A DNA stretch of 64,000 bases, from NCBI GenBank assembly GCA_020633205.1, contig JACKEB010000010.1, forward strand, positions 62,001 through 126,000, given 5' to 3'. The notes beneath the pieces were generated by a model, which ran no database searches, was not told where the DNA came from, and was given only the letters and a program-made list of their open reading frames with translations. The position numbers and the translations under genes are program-made. This document shows, one piece after another, positions 1-9,049 of this stretch. The DNA is from Polyangiaceae bacterium (GTDB lineage Bacteria > Myxococcota_A > Polyangia > Polyangiales > Polyangiaceae). Each line of letters opens with the position of its first letter. The first letter of the stretch is position 1.

Positions 1-1
1 G

Positions 2-451
2 ACGGGCATCCTCACGCGTACCACTGGCCACGCGATGAATGCGCCGTCTCAAGTGCTTGGGGCGACTGACGTGATGAGCCTGCGAGCTCTCTGCCGCGAT
101 GTCGCCGTGGCAGAGCCCGTGATTCGCTACGCCGCGCGCTTGGTCGGCGCGAGCGGACCGGAGAGCGCGGCCGCACCTGAAATCGTCAGCCGCGCGGTGC
201 GCTACGGAGCGGGCGTGCGTGGTGGGCAGTCTCTGGTTTTGGCGGCAAAGGCGGTGGCACTGCTCGAAGGCCGCGCCCACGTGGCATTTGCTGACATCCA
301 GCGCGTGGCGCTGCCGGTGTTGCGTCATCGCATCATTCGCTCCTTTGAAGGCGAAGCCGACGGTGTGACCACCGACGACGTGGTCAGCGAACTGCTCAAG
401 GCAGTGCCTTCGCGCCCCGAACCGGTTCAACAGGCGGTCGCTGCGCGGTGA
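2..451 (+). CDS. MoxR-family AAA+ ATPase, C-terminal fragment (5' end outside window)
   Basis: The open frame runs in from the window edge (reading TGILTRTTGHAMNAPSQVL), so the gene starts upstream and only about 149 C-terminal residues are seen. They match the helical lid of MoxR AAA+ ATPases: repeated helices, a YGAGVRGGQSLVLAAKA stretch and a LRHRIIRSFEGEADG end. The Walker A and B motifs lie outside the window. MoxR proteins are chaperone-like ATPases that act with VWA-domain partners, and two VWA genes follow in the same operon. The stop overlaps the next gene's GTG by 4 bases, which suggests translational coupling. The ATG at 35 would give a headless protein and is unlikely to be the true start. 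Confidence 0.9.
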   Translation, partial: TGILTRTTGHAMNAPSQVLGATDVMSLRALCRDVAVAEPVIRYAARLVGASGPESAAAPEIVSRAVRYGAGVRGGQSLVLAAKAVALLEGRAHVAFADIQRVALPVLRHRIIRSFEGEADGVTTDDVVSELLKAVPSRPEPVQQAVAAR

Positions 452-2547
452 GATTGTTTCCGCGTGGCATGAGCTGGGCGCTGTGGTGCCTGGCAGCGGT
501 CTTGCTCTGCATCACGAGCAACGTCAGCGTGGCCCTTGCCCAGGATGCGGGTGCCCCGCTGGCAACGACCCCCGCTGCGCCACCGACGCTGATCATGACG
601 GGAACCATGACGCTCGGAGACCGCACCCCCGCGGTGGAGGGCTGGTTCAGCGTTTCCGTGACGCTCGAGAATGTCACCGACGAGCCAGTGGAGGGCGATC
701 TCGAGCTGAAGGTCGAGGCCACCTACGCAAACTCCCAGCTCAAAGTGCGCGCCCCGCTGTCGGTCGCTGCCAAGAGCCGGGTGAGCATCGAGCTACCGGT
801 ACACGGCTTCAACAGCAGCGCGCCGGAGATGACGTTGACCGCCTATTCCGAGGCCGGTCTGATCCTGGCGCAGCTCGAGATTGGCTCACCCATCGGCCTG
901 AACCCGCTGCTGATCGACTTGGAGCAGCCCAGCCGCATTGCCTCAGGGATCCGCGGCAAGGGGATGTACGCGGACGACAAGCCGTATGGTGTGAACTCGG
1001 GGGATCCCATCGTGGCCGTTGGCACGCCCGCGGTGTCCAAGGGTGAGCTTCAGCTGCCCACACGTGCCGCGGGCTACGCCAGCGCCACCTTGCTCCTCGC
1101 GCGCAGTGAGACGCTCGCGAAGCTGACAGGACCGCGGCTGACTGCGATCTCCGACTGGGTGCTCGCCGGCGGCGCGCTGGCAGTAGTGGTCACGCGCCCC
1201 GAGGACATGCGGGTCGGCCCGCTCCCGCGCCTCACCGGCGGCGAGCTGACCAAAGGGGAAGCGCCTCGCGAACTTCAGCTCACCGCCCGCTTCAAGATCC
1301 CCAGCGGCAGCAGCTACAGCTACGGTGGGACTGCCGGGCTGCTAGAGAAGCCTGCAACCCCGAGCCCGACCACCGTACGTGAGTTCGCCGTCTATTCGGG
1401 CGGCAACCTTCGACCCAGCCCCTGGGGCAGCTCCGCGAGCTACGGTCTCGGCGAGGTGCACGTGCTGGCGTTCGACGCCACTCGGTCCCCCGAAGTGGAT
1501 GACGAGTGGGTGCAGCTCAAGGTTCAAGACCTGATGCGCCACGCGTGGAATCGCCGCGACGCGGAGGTCTTCCCCCACGCGATGCGGTCCCTCGATGAGC
1601 GCCGCAGCGACTCGGTCCGCCGTCAGCTCGATCCGAATGAGGGCACACGCTGGACGGTGGTTATTTCGGCGTTGTTGTTGCTCGCCTACTCCGTCATTGC
1701 CGGCCCCGTAAACTTTTTCCGCTCGGCAAAAATTGGCAAGCCGCTCCGAGCCTTCGCTCGCCTGCCGATCTACGCGCTGGGCACTTCGGTGTTGATCATC
1801 CTGCTGGGTGTGGCGGCCAAGGGGGTCAGCGGGCGCGCCCGGCATCTGAGCTTGATCGAGGCCGGCGCTGGCATGACTCGAGCGCCAATCACGCGTTTCC
1901 GAGGCTTCTACGACTCGAGCACTCGCGCCCTGAGCGTGAGCGGCTCGTCCCGCGAAGCCGTGCTCGATTTGGCGGGCTACGACGCTTCGAAAGCCGAGCG
2001 TGAGCTCGTGGTGGACCGCGACGGCCTCCGCATCGACGGCATCGAAGGCAAGCCGTGGCAAACCATCGTGATCCGCGAGGATGATCTGACGGATCTGGGC
2101 GGGGGGCTCAGCGTCGTCCCAACCGCTGGCGGCGCCGACGTGGTCAATCGCTTGGCGCGCGATCTCGTGGGTGTCGTGGTGAAGCTTCCGGGTCAGCCCG
2201 CGCGCTACTTCCCCAAGCTCGCGGACGGCGCGACGCTTCACTACTCCGATGGCACCGCGCTTCCCCCCCGCGTGGGCTCTGGTGGCAGCCTGAGCAGCAA
2301 GCTCTCGTGGCGCAGCGACCTCCACAGCGAGTCCTTTCCGAAACAAATGAATCGCGACACAGACGGCGCCCCCGCAGCGTGGAAGGCAATCGACGACAGC
2401 GTGCCTTCGTTGGATTGGTGGCCAGACGACGTCCCCGTCGTCCTCGCTCAGTTTGATGGGGGTGAGGGCAAGACGTCAGACTCCGGCCTGCGACTCGAGA
2501 CCGATCGTGTCCTGATCCGTGTCGTCGGCTGGGGAGGTGCACCGTGA
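448..2547 (+). CDS. Envelope membrane protein with signal peptide and two central TM helices
   Basis: A 699-residue protein of no family I can name with certainty. An N-terminal signal peptide (about 1-31, ending VALAQ) precedes a long extracytoplasmic beta-rich part. Two hydrophobic segments follow at about 401-424 and 437-457, then a soluble C-terminal part. Its place between moxR and an ABC-2 ATPase/permease pair resembles the auxiliary component of GldA/GldG-type or planctomycete-type ABC clusters, but I see no decisive motif. The GTG start overlaps the moxR stop (GTGA), and its own stop overlaps the ABC ATPase start by 4 bases. It is probably an accessory subunit of the ABC/VWA machine encoded here; that role is inference. 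Confidence 0.8.
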   Translation: MRLFPRGMSWALWCLAAVLLCITSNVSVALAQDAGAPLATTPAAPPTLIMTGTMTLGDRTPAVEGWFSVSVTLENVTDEPVEGDLELKVEATYANSQLKVRAPLSVAAKSRVSIELPVHGFNSSAPEMTLTAYSEAGLILAQLEIGSPIGLNPLLIDLEQPSRIASGIRGKGMYADDKPYGVNSGDPIVAVGTPAVSKGELQLPTRAAGYASATLLLARSETLAKLTGPRLTAISDWVLAGGALAVVVTRPEDMRVGPLPRLTGGELTKGEAPRELQLTARFKIPSGSSYSYGGTAGLLEKPATPSPTTVREFAVYSGGNLRPSPWGSSASYGLGEVHVLAFDATRSPEVDDEWVQLKVQDLMRHAWNRRDAEVFPHAMRSLDERRSDSVRRQLDPNEGTRWTVVISALLLLAYSVIAGPVNFFRSAKIGKPLRAFARLPIYALGTSVLIILLGVAAKGVSGRARHLSLIEAGAGMTRAPITRFRGFYDSSTRALSVSGSSREAVLDLAGYDASKAERELVVDRDGLRIDGIEGKPWQTIVIREDDLTDLGGGLSVVPTAGGADVVNRLARDLVGVVVKLPGQPARYFPKLADGATLHYSDGTALPPRVGSGGSLSSKLSWRSDLHSESFPKQMNRDTDGAPAAWKAIDDSVPSLDWWPDDVPVVLAQFDGGEGKTSDSGLRLETDRVLIRVVGWGGAP

Positions 2548-3686
2548 CTCAAGCGCTCGAAGGCGGCATGCCGGAACTGGCTGCTGAACAGCACGAGGAC
2601 TCGGGCTCTGCGCTGATCGCGCCTCCGGCGATCCGCGTGCGTCACCTGTGGCACCGCTACGGCAACTTCGACGTCTTGCGTGATGTCAGCTTCGAGGTTG
2701 GGCACGGCGAAATTTTCGGCTTCATCGGTCCGAACGGCGCTGGCAAGACGACGACCATCAGCATCATGGCGACGCTGCTCGAGCCGATGGCTGGCCGCGT
2801 CGAAATCGACGGCATTGATGTCGCGATCGACCCGGACGAGGTGCGCAAAATCATCGGCTACATGCCGGATCATGCGGGTGTCTACGATCGCATCAGCGTG
2901 CGGGAGTACTTGGAGTTCTTCGCGGATTCTTTCCGCGTGGAGAATATCGACGTCGTCGACGCGGTGATTGAGCTCACCGACCTGGGCAACCTGCAGACGC
3001 GCCTGGTGTCTGCACTCTCCAAGGGCATGAAGCAGCGCCTCCAGCTGGCGCGCATCCTGCTGCACGACCCAAAGGTGCTGATCTTAGACGAACCGGCCAG
3101 CGACCTCGACCCCAGAGCGCGCATCGAAATTCGCGATCTACTCCTCGAGCTACGTGAGCTCGGCAAGACGGTGTTCTTGTCCAGCCACATCCTCACGGAG
3201 CTGTCCGATGTTTGCACTTCCGTAGGGATCTTGGAAAAGGGTCAGCTGGTGATCGCGGGCCCAATCGGTGAGATCGCCGAGCGCCTCGAGGCGCGCAGCC
3301 GCGCAGCGGCAATTGGGCACGCGGTAGTCGACGCGGACCCGAGCGGCGTCGCGGCTGCGACCGCGGCTGCCGTTGCGGCCAAGGCCGAGCGGCGCACGAC
3401 CCAGGGTGGAGCGACGGTCCCAGGCACCGCAACCAAACGCCTCAAGCTGCGCGTCCTTGGCGACGCTCGCCAGGTGATCCCGCTAGTCGAAGGCGGGGGT
3501 GGAGTCGTTGGTGTGGAGGCCACCAGTGGGGGCCAAGTCGTCATTTCCCACACCGGTGGCGACCGCTTCGTCGCCGACGTGGTGCGCCACCTGGTCGGAC
3601 ACGGCATCCTCCTGGTGGGTGTGGAGCCGGAGCGCAACGAGCTCGAGCGAATCTTCCTCGAGTATACCCGAGGAGATCTCCAGTGA
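2544..3686 (+). CDS. ABC-2 type transporter, ATP-binding protein
   Basis: 380 residues with a complete nucleotide-binding domain: Walker A GPNGAGKTT at about 62-70, signature LSKGMKQRL at about 158, and Walker B LILDEPASDLDP at about 178-189, followed by an SSH switch. The domain is of the NatA/GldA/CcmA kind that works with ABC-2 permeases. After the NBD comes an unusual Ala-rich low-complexity linker (about 245-300), then a small C-terminal domain ending ERIFLEYTRGDLQ, typical of the family. The GTG start overlaps the previous stop and its stop overlaps the permease start. The pair should form one exporter or envelope-remodelling ABC complex; the substrate cannot be read from the sequence. 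Confidence 0.93.
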   Translation: MTQALEGGMPELAAEQHEDSGSALIAPPAIRVRHLWHRYGNFDVLRDVSFEVGHGEIFGFIGPNGAGKTTTISIMATLLEPMAGRVEIDGIDVAIDPDEVRKIIGYMPDHAGVYDRISVREYLEFFADSFRVENIDVVDAVIELTDLGNLQTRLVSALSKGMKQRLQLARILLHDPKVLILDEPASDLDPRARIEIRDLLLELRELGKTVFLSSHILTELSDVCTSVGILEKGQLVIAGPIGEIAERLEARSRAAAIGHAVVDADPSGVAAATAAAVAAKAERRTTQGGATVPGTATKRLKLRVLGDARQVIPLVEGGGGVVGVEATSGGQVVISHTGGDRFVADVVRHLVGHGILLVGVEPERNELERIFLEYTRGDLQ

Positions 3687-5530
3687 GCGCGCAGACAGGC
3701 GAGGTCGCGGAGCCGGCGCCCCCGCCGACGTCCACGCGCTTCGAACGCGCGAAACACCAAGCGCGTCGCGTGCGCTACGAGCCGAACCCGGTGTGGATGC
3801 GCGAGATGCGCCAAGCGGCGCGGCTCAGCCGCACGCCGTTGATCCTCGCCAGCCTCACCGCGGTGATCGCCCTGTTGATTTGCTCCATCGGCGGCGTTGC
3901 CAGCGTCAGTACCGAGCCCGCAAAGGTGGGCTCAGTGCTGTTTCATACGTACTTTTCCCTCGCCTTTGCGGTGGTCACCTGGGTGGGACCGGCGGTTGCT
4001 GCGAGCACCATCGCCAGCGAGCGCAGTGGCCGCACCTGGCATGCGCTGCTGCTCACAGGGCTTGGTGCGGAGACGATTACGCGCGGAAAGTTCCTCGCGG
4101 CGCTCTCTTACATCTCGATGTACGTGGTGATGCTCGCGCCCGTGGGCGTCCTGCCGTTCCTGTTCGGAGGCGTTACAGCGACGGAGGTCTTGGCGGCCTT
4201 TGCGCTGCTGTTTTGGATCGCGGTGCTCTCAGTTGCGTTTGGGCTGAGCCTGTCGTCACGCTTCAACAGCTCGGCGGCGGCCATCCTGGTGACGCTGATC
4301 ATTTCGTTTCCGCTGTCCATCCTGGCGTACGTATTCGGTGGGCCCGTGCTGTCCAACGGCGTGCACGACCTCTGGCCGGGAGTCCCCGATGGCCCTCCGG
4401 TTTGGCTTCCCACGGCTTATGTGCGCGCGGACTTCGGGTTCGCCTACGTTGCGTTCCTGATCCTCATCCCGATTGCGCTAGTCGCACTGCCGGCTTGGTT
4501 CCTCTACGAGAGCACCGTCGCCAACATGGCCGGGCCGAGCGAGGACCGATCGTCGGGGCTGCGGCGCTGGTTCTTGGTCGCGGGCCCCGGAGCGGCGGTG
4601 GCCAGCTGGGTGGCGGTGTTCGCCGTCGACAAGAATGACCAAGGCCCCGCAGCGCTGGTCTGCGTTGGGCTGCAGCTCATCTTTTATTTCCTCGTGGCAA
4701 TGGTGTTCGCTGGTGAGCCTCTCGGCCCTTCGCGCCGCGTGCGCGTGCACTGGGAACGCCAAGGCGTGAGCAAGCTCAAACGCTACCTCGGCCCAGGGAT
4801 CATGCAGGCGTCGTCGCTACTCATGACCTTTGGCGTGGGCAGCATGGTGCTCACGTGCCTTGCTGGCCTGCTCGGAGAGATGCTGTGGAGCACCTCGCGC
4901 TTCGACGAGAAGGTGACCTCCCTCTTCGTCTTCACCGGCTACGCCGTGTGTTTCTTCGTCTTCACGGTGGGGTTCATCTCCTGGATGCGCTCACGCTCGA
5001 CTGGCAGCGCCAACCCACGTGTCCTCACGCTGGTCGCGGTGCTGGTGGCCATGGTGGGCCCATGGATCGTGATGGCGATCGGTGGCGCGCTGTCTGACCC
5101 CGACAGCGCGTTGATCCTCGCAGCGCCCTCACCGACCTACGCGTTCGTGATGATCGAACAGATCTTCCGCTCTGGCAGCGATCTCGAGAGCTACCTCGCT
5201 GCCGGGATCGCCTGCTCCGCGGGCTGGGCCGTACTCGGGCTAGCGCTGTTCACCGCCGCTGGCATTCGCACCAAGAAGGCCATCCGCGAACACGACGAAG
5301 CGCAAGCTCGACTGGAAGCCGTACTCGAAGAGGAGGATCGCGCCCTCGCAGCGGCCGAAGCCGAACCGCAAGGCGCCGAGCCGCCGGAGCCGGCGCCGGA
5401 GTCCGACTTCTCCCCCGGACCGATGAGCCAGCCACCGCCGGCGAGCACCGGGCCGTCGACGCAGCGACTACCGGAGACGGACGCCGCTGACCCGCAAGGC
5501 CCCGTAGACGACGAACCGCGAGGCACATGA
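3683..5530 (+). CDS. ABC-2 type transporter permease
   Basis: 615 residues with roughly ten to twelve hydrophobic segments. It opens with NPVWMREMRQAARLSRTPL before the first TM helix, a typical ABC-2 permease start. The last 80 or so residues form a charged Glu/Ala/Pro-rich tail (from about 530, EHDEAQARLEAVLEEEDR) predicted to be cytoplasmic and partly helical. It partners with the preceding ATPase, which it overlaps by 4 bases, and it overlaps the DUF58 start by 4 bases. The coupling to MoxR, DUF58 and VWA genes suggests the transporter and the AAA/VWA proteins act as one system. No substrate is evident. Confidence 0.9.
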   Translation: MSAQTGEVAEPAPPPTSTRFERAKHQARRVRYEPNPVWMREMRQAARLSRTPLILASLTAVIALLICSIGGVASVSTEPAKVGSVLFHTYFSLAFAVVTWVGPAVAASTIASERSGRTWHALLLTGLGAETITRGKFLAALSYISMYVVMLAPVGVLPFLFGGVTATEVLAAFALLFWIAVLSVAFGLSLSSRFNSSAAAILVTLIISFPLSILAYVFGGPVLSNGVHDLWPGVPDGPPVWLPTAYVRADFGFAYVAFLILIPIALVALPAWFLYESTVANMAGPSEDRSSGLRRWFLVAGPGAAVASWVAVFAVDKNDQGPAALVCVGLQLIFYFLVAMVFAGEPLGPSRRVRVHWERQGVSKLKRYLGPGIMQASSLLMTFGVGSMVLTCLAGLLGEMLWSTSRFDEKVTSLFVFTGYAVCFFVFTVGFISWMRSRSTGSANPRVLTLVAVLVAMVGPWIVMAIGGALSDPDSALILAAPSPTYAFVMIEQIFRSGSDLESYLAAGIACSAGWAVLGLALFTAAGIRTKKAIREHDEAQARLEAVLEEEDRALAAAEAEPQGAEPPEPAPESDFSPGPMSQPPPASTGPSTQRLPETDAADPQGPVDDEPRGT

Positions 5531-6426
5531 GTGCGGCACCGGATCTCCTCACCCCCGAATTCATCGCCGAGTTAGAAGCACTCCGGCGGCGATTGGAGAT
5601 CCGTGCGCGCTCTGGCGCAAGCGGCGAGCGCGTGTCCAGGCGCCGCGGCGGCTCTGCCGAGTTCGAGGAACACCGCCCGTATGCTCCGGGCGACGACTTG
5701 CGCCGCATCGACTGGCTGGCCTACGCGCGCACCGGCGAGCCAGTCATCAAACAGTTCCGCGCGGAAGAAGACGTGATCCTGCGCATGCTGGTTGATGGTT
5801 CCGCCAGCCTTGGCTTTGGTGAGCCGAGCAAGCTGGAGGTGGCGCGACGCTTGTGCGCGGCTCTCGGTTACTTGGCGCTGGCGGGCTCCCAGCGCGCCCA
5901 AGTGCTGGTCGCAGGCGGCCAAGAGGGGCGCGGCCCAGGGCTAAACCAGGTGGGCCCCCCGAAGCGGGGCCGGAGCGCCCTAGCCGGGCTGTTGCGCGAG
6001 CTGTCCCGGGTGGAGGCCACCGGCACTGTGGACCTGACCCGCAGCATCGAGCAGACCTTACTCACCAGCCGACGGCCGGGCCTCTTGGTGGTGGTTAGCG
6101 ACTTCTATGATGCGGGTCCGGTGCTCCAGGCGCTCGGACGCGCGCGAGCTCAAGGCCACGATGTGTGCCTGCTCCAGGTGCTCAGTCGGGAGGAGCTCGA
6201 ACCGAACCTCGAAGGCGACTACAGCTTCGTCGACGCGGAGTCTGGCCAGACCGTGGAGCTGACGCTCGATGCGACTGCGGTCGACGCTTACATCGCGCGT
6301 CTCACCGGGCTGATCGAGGAGCTCCGCGGCTGGGCCAGGCGTCACGCTGGCACCTATCTCCGCGCGGTAACAGACGAGCCGCTAGAGGCGGTGGTTCGTC
6401 GCTTTGTGACTCGGGAGAGCGACTGA
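5527..6426 (+). CDS. DUF58 domain protein (MoxR partner)
   Basis: 299 residues. It carries the DUF58 signature near the N-terminus: RRRGGSAEFEEHRPYAPGD at about 38-57, followed by DLRRIDWLAYARTGEPVIK. A degenerate VWA-like fold follows, with VDGSASLGFGEPSK in place of a classical DxSxS MIDAS motif. DUF58 genes are almost always next to moxR, and this operon keeps that link. It is probably a cytoplasmic adaptor between the AAA+ ATPase and the membrane VWA proteins. ATG start inside an ATGA overlap with the permease; its stop also overlaps the next gene. Confidence 0.93.
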   Translation: MSAAPDLLTPEFIAELEALRRRLEIRARSGASGERVSRRRGGSAEFEEHRPYAPGDDLRRIDWLAYARTGEPVIKQFRAEEDVILRMLVDGSASLGFGEPSKLEVARRLCAALGYLALAGSQRAQVLVAGGQEGRGPGLNQVGPPKRGRSALAGLLRELSRVEATGTVDLTRSIEQTLLTSRRPGLLVVVSDFYDAGPVLQALGRARAQGHDVCLLQVLSREELEPNLEGDYSFVDAESGQTVELTLDATAVDAYIARLTGLIEELRGWARRHAGTYLRAVTDEPLEAVVRRFVTRESD

Positions 6427-7091
6427 TGTCGAAGCTCGAATCCGAAGCTCTGCGCGTCTACCGACGCTACCAGCGGGAGGTGGTCGAAGCCCTGAACCTG
6501 TGCCCTTGGGCTGAAAAGGCCCGCTTGGACGGCCACGTCACCGAGCGGGTGCTGCTACAGCGCACGGGGGATCTCGCGCCGAGCCTCGCGGCAATCGCCG
6601 AACTGGAGGCGGACCCGGAGATCGATATCGCGCTCCTGATCTACCCTCAGCTGCCGCTTGACCTACGAGACTTCGAAGCCTTCGTCGCAGAGCTGAGAGA
6701 GGCGGACGAAACCGCGTGGCCCCTGGGTGGTGTGCCGTTCGCCGCGGCGGCCTTTCATCCGCGCGCCGCGCGCAAGAGCGACGCGCCGGAGCGCTTGATC
6801 CCGTACATCCGCCGCTCGCCGGATCCCACGATTCAGTTGGTGAGGCGCAGCGTGCTCGACCGCATGCGCCAAGGTCCTGCAGAGGGTACGCACTTCATTG
6901 ACCTGAGCAACTTCTCCCTGGAGGACCTGCCTCGCCCCGGTCAGCGACCGCTGCGAGAGCGCATCGCGAAGAGCAACGCAGAAACGCTGAAGAACCTGAC
7001 CTTCGAGCGCTTCGACGCGTTGATCGCGGCGATCTTGCACGACCGCGACGAGGCCTACGGCGCGCTCGGGGAGGACACCCGGTGGAGCTGA
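6426..7091 (+). CDS. DUF1415 family protein
   Basis: 221 residues from the ATG at 6426, chosen because it overlaps the DUF58 stop in ATGA. The frame stays open upstream to 6165, but that part lies inside DUF58. It begins SKLESEALRVYRRYQREVVEALNLCPWAEKAR, and the conserved NLCPWA motif marks DUF1415, a family of unknown function. Later conserved parts include FAAAAFHPRA and IPYIRRSPDPTIQLVRRSVLDR. There is no signal peptide, so it is probably cytoplasmic. DUF1415 is not a usual member of MoxR/VWA operons, so its placement between DUF58 and the BatA-like gene is unusual. It overlaps the next gene by 10 bases. Confidence 0.85.
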   Translation: MSKLESEALRVYRRYQREVVEALNLCPWAEKARLDGHVTERVLLQRTGDLAPSLAAIAELEADPEIDIALLIYPQLPLDLRDFEAFVAELREADETAWPLGGVPFAAAAFHPRAARKSDAPERLIPYIRRSPDPTIQLVRRSVLDRMRQGPAEGTHFIDLSNFSLEDLPRPGQRPLRERIAKSNAETLKNLTFERFDALIAAILHDRDEAYGALGEDTRWS

Positions 7092-9049
7092 GGAGCCCGT
7101 GGGGCTTGGCGCTGGCGGGTCTCGTGATCCCGCTGATCGCCCTGTATATCCTCAAGGTAAAGCGCCAGCGGCTCGCGGTACCGAGCACTTGGCTGTGGAG
7201 TGAGGCGCAACGGGACCTCTTGGCGCGCAGCCCGTTCAAGCGCCTGGTCACCCAAGTGCCGCTCATTCTGCAGCTCCTCGCGCTCTTGCTGCTGGCTCTG
7301 GCGCTTGCAACCCCGGCCACTCGCGGCGGCGCCATCGCGGGCGATCACGTCGCGATCGTGATCGACACCAGCGCGTCCATGGGCGCAAAGAGCGGCGACT
7401 CGACGCGCATGGCCGAAGCGCGCAAGGCTGCCATCCAGACTGTACGGGCGCTTGGCCCCGGTGCGGACGCCGTGGTGATCGAAGCCGGAGCCGAGGCGAA
7501 GGTCGCCTCCCCACTCGACCGCGACAAACGCCGCCTCGAAGCCGCGATCGAGAAGCTCGAGGTGCGGGAAGTTCAGGGGAAGCTCTCAGACGCGCTTGCG
7601 CTGGCTACGGACCGCCTACGCTCGCTGAAGGGCGACAAGCGAATCGTGCTGGTGACCGACGCGGCACTTGCCGATGCCCAAGGCCTGAGCAGCGCGGCGT
7701 TGCCTCTCGACGTGGTCAAGGTGGGAGTGCCCATCGACAACACCGGCATCACGCGGGTAGACGTCCGCCTGGGTGTCGACCCGACTACCAAGCGCGACCA
7801 GGTCCAGGCGTTCGCCATCGTGAACCACTTCGGCGCTGCGCCTCGCGACGTTTTCGTTACCCTACGGCAACGCAACGTCAAGGAACCGCTCGCCTCGCGC
7901 AAGCTGCGGATGGAGCCCGGAGAGAGCACGCCTGTCGTGCTGACCTTCGAGCCGACTGCGGGCGACCGGGGCACCGGTCTAGAGCTCGAAATCAGCCCGG
8001 GGGATGCGCTGCCAGTCGACGACCGTGCCTATGGGCGCGTGCCTGGGAGCCGCAAGTTGCCTGTGGTCCTGGTGCCGAAGGAGGCTAACCCGTGGGTGAA
8101 GCGGGCGCTGGAGGCGGATCCGGATGTGGAGCTGCTTGGCACCAGTCCCAGCTCCCTCGCCAGCGCAGAGATCCCACCGGATTCGTTGGTCGTAGTCGAT
8201 GGGAGTTGCCCCACGGAACTACCAGCGGGTGACTTGCTGGTCCTGAACCCGCCAGCTGGGCCTTGTCATCGGGTGGTGGTAGGAGACGAGATCGAGGAAC
8301 CGCTCATCACGTCCTGGAACGAGGGCGATCCGCGGCTGCGCTTCCTGACCCTCGACAGCGTGAGTATCGCGAAGGCTCGCAAGCTCGAGCTCGAAGGCGA
8401 CCGAGACTCGCTAGTGCGCAGCCGAGAAGGCACGCTGATCAGCGATCTGCCGCTCCCTGGGCGAAACGGAACCTTGATCGGTTTCGACGTCGGCGAGAGC
8501 AACTGGCCCCTGAAGGCGAGCTTCGTGCTCTTCATGCGCAACCTCGTGGAACAAGCGCGAGCTGGACGCGCCCGCGGAGTGACTGGCGCAACGCCGACCG
8601 GCTCGCCACTCCGTCTCCGCGTGCCTCCCAGCGTGCCGGAGGTCGCGGTGATCCCGCCGGCCGGTGACGAGTTCAAGGTCCAGACCAAGTCGGGTCTCGC
8701 CGTGATCCCGGAGGTGTCCCACGCAGGCTTCTACCATGCGTCGTGGACCCAAGGCCGCCCCGGCAGCGTGCTCGCTGTAGCGAACCTCACTAGCCGCGCG
8801 GAAAGCGACACGCGCGAAAAGGAGCTGCCGAAGCTCGCTGGCGGGGGCGAGTTGAAGGGCACCGAACAGGCCACCGAAGCGTTCACGACCTGGACGTGGC
8901 TGCTCGCGCTGTTGGCCCTCGGATTCTTGGCTTTCGATGCCTGGTGGCTGACCCGCAAGCCCAAAGCGCGCGCACCAGTGGCGCCCAAGGCGCCCGACCG
9001 TAAGGATCTCGGACGTCAGCTGAAGCCGCAGCGTGGAGGGACCAGCTGA
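7082..9049 (+). CDS. BatA-like VWA domain membrane protein
   Basis: 655 residues. The N-terminus has the BatA/aerotolerance-regulator layout: TM helix, the KVKRQRLAVPSTWLWSEA segment, a second TM helix (about 60-80), then a VWA domain beginning VAIVIDTSASMGAKSG at about 89 with an intact DxSxS MIDAS motif. The long extracytoplasmic part is beta-rich, and a single TM helix near 602-622 precedes a short basic tail. The anchored VWA domain should face the periplasm and bind a partner through a metal. GTG start, overlapping DUF1415 by 10 bases; the stop shares a base with the next ATG. It follows moxR and DUF58 as in Bat operons. Confidence 0.88.
   Translation: MELRSPWGLALAGLVIPLIALYILKVKRQRLAVPSTWLWSEAQRDLLARSPFKRLVTQVPLILQLLALLLLALALATPATRGGAIAGDHVAIVIDTSASMGAKSGDSTRMAEARKAAIQTVRALGPGADAVVIEAGAEAKVASPLDRDKRRLEAAIEKLEVREVQGKLSDALALATDRLRSLKGDKRIVLVTDAALADAQGLSSAALPLDVVKVGVPIDNTGITRVDVRLGVDPTTKRDQVQAFAIVNHFGAAPRDVFVTLRQRNVKEPLASRKLRMEPGESTPVVLTFEPTAGDRGTGLELEISPGDALPVDDRAYGRVPGSRKLPVVLVPKEANPWVKRALEADPDVELLGTSPSSLASAEIPPDSLVVVDGSCPTELPAGDLLVLNPPAGPCHRVVVGDEIEEPLITSWNEGDPRLRFLTLDSVSIAKARKLELEGDRDSLVRSREGTLISDLPLPGRNGTLIGFDVGESNWPLKASFVLFMRNLVEQARAGRARGVTGATPTGSPLRLRVPPSVPEVAVIPPAGDEFKVQTKSGLAVIPEVSHAGFYHASWTQGRPGSVLAVANLTSRAESDTREKELPKLAGGGELKGTEQATEAFTTWTWLLALLALGFLAFDAWWLTRKPKARAPVAPKAPDRKDLGRQLKPQRGGTS

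Noticed and set aside
1342..2346. Long minus-strand open frame opposite the envelope protein gene
   Set aside because: Residue mix is typical of an antisense shadow in high-GC DNA (Arg/His/Ala-rich, no motif), and the plus-strand gene has signal peptide, TM helices and operon overlaps.
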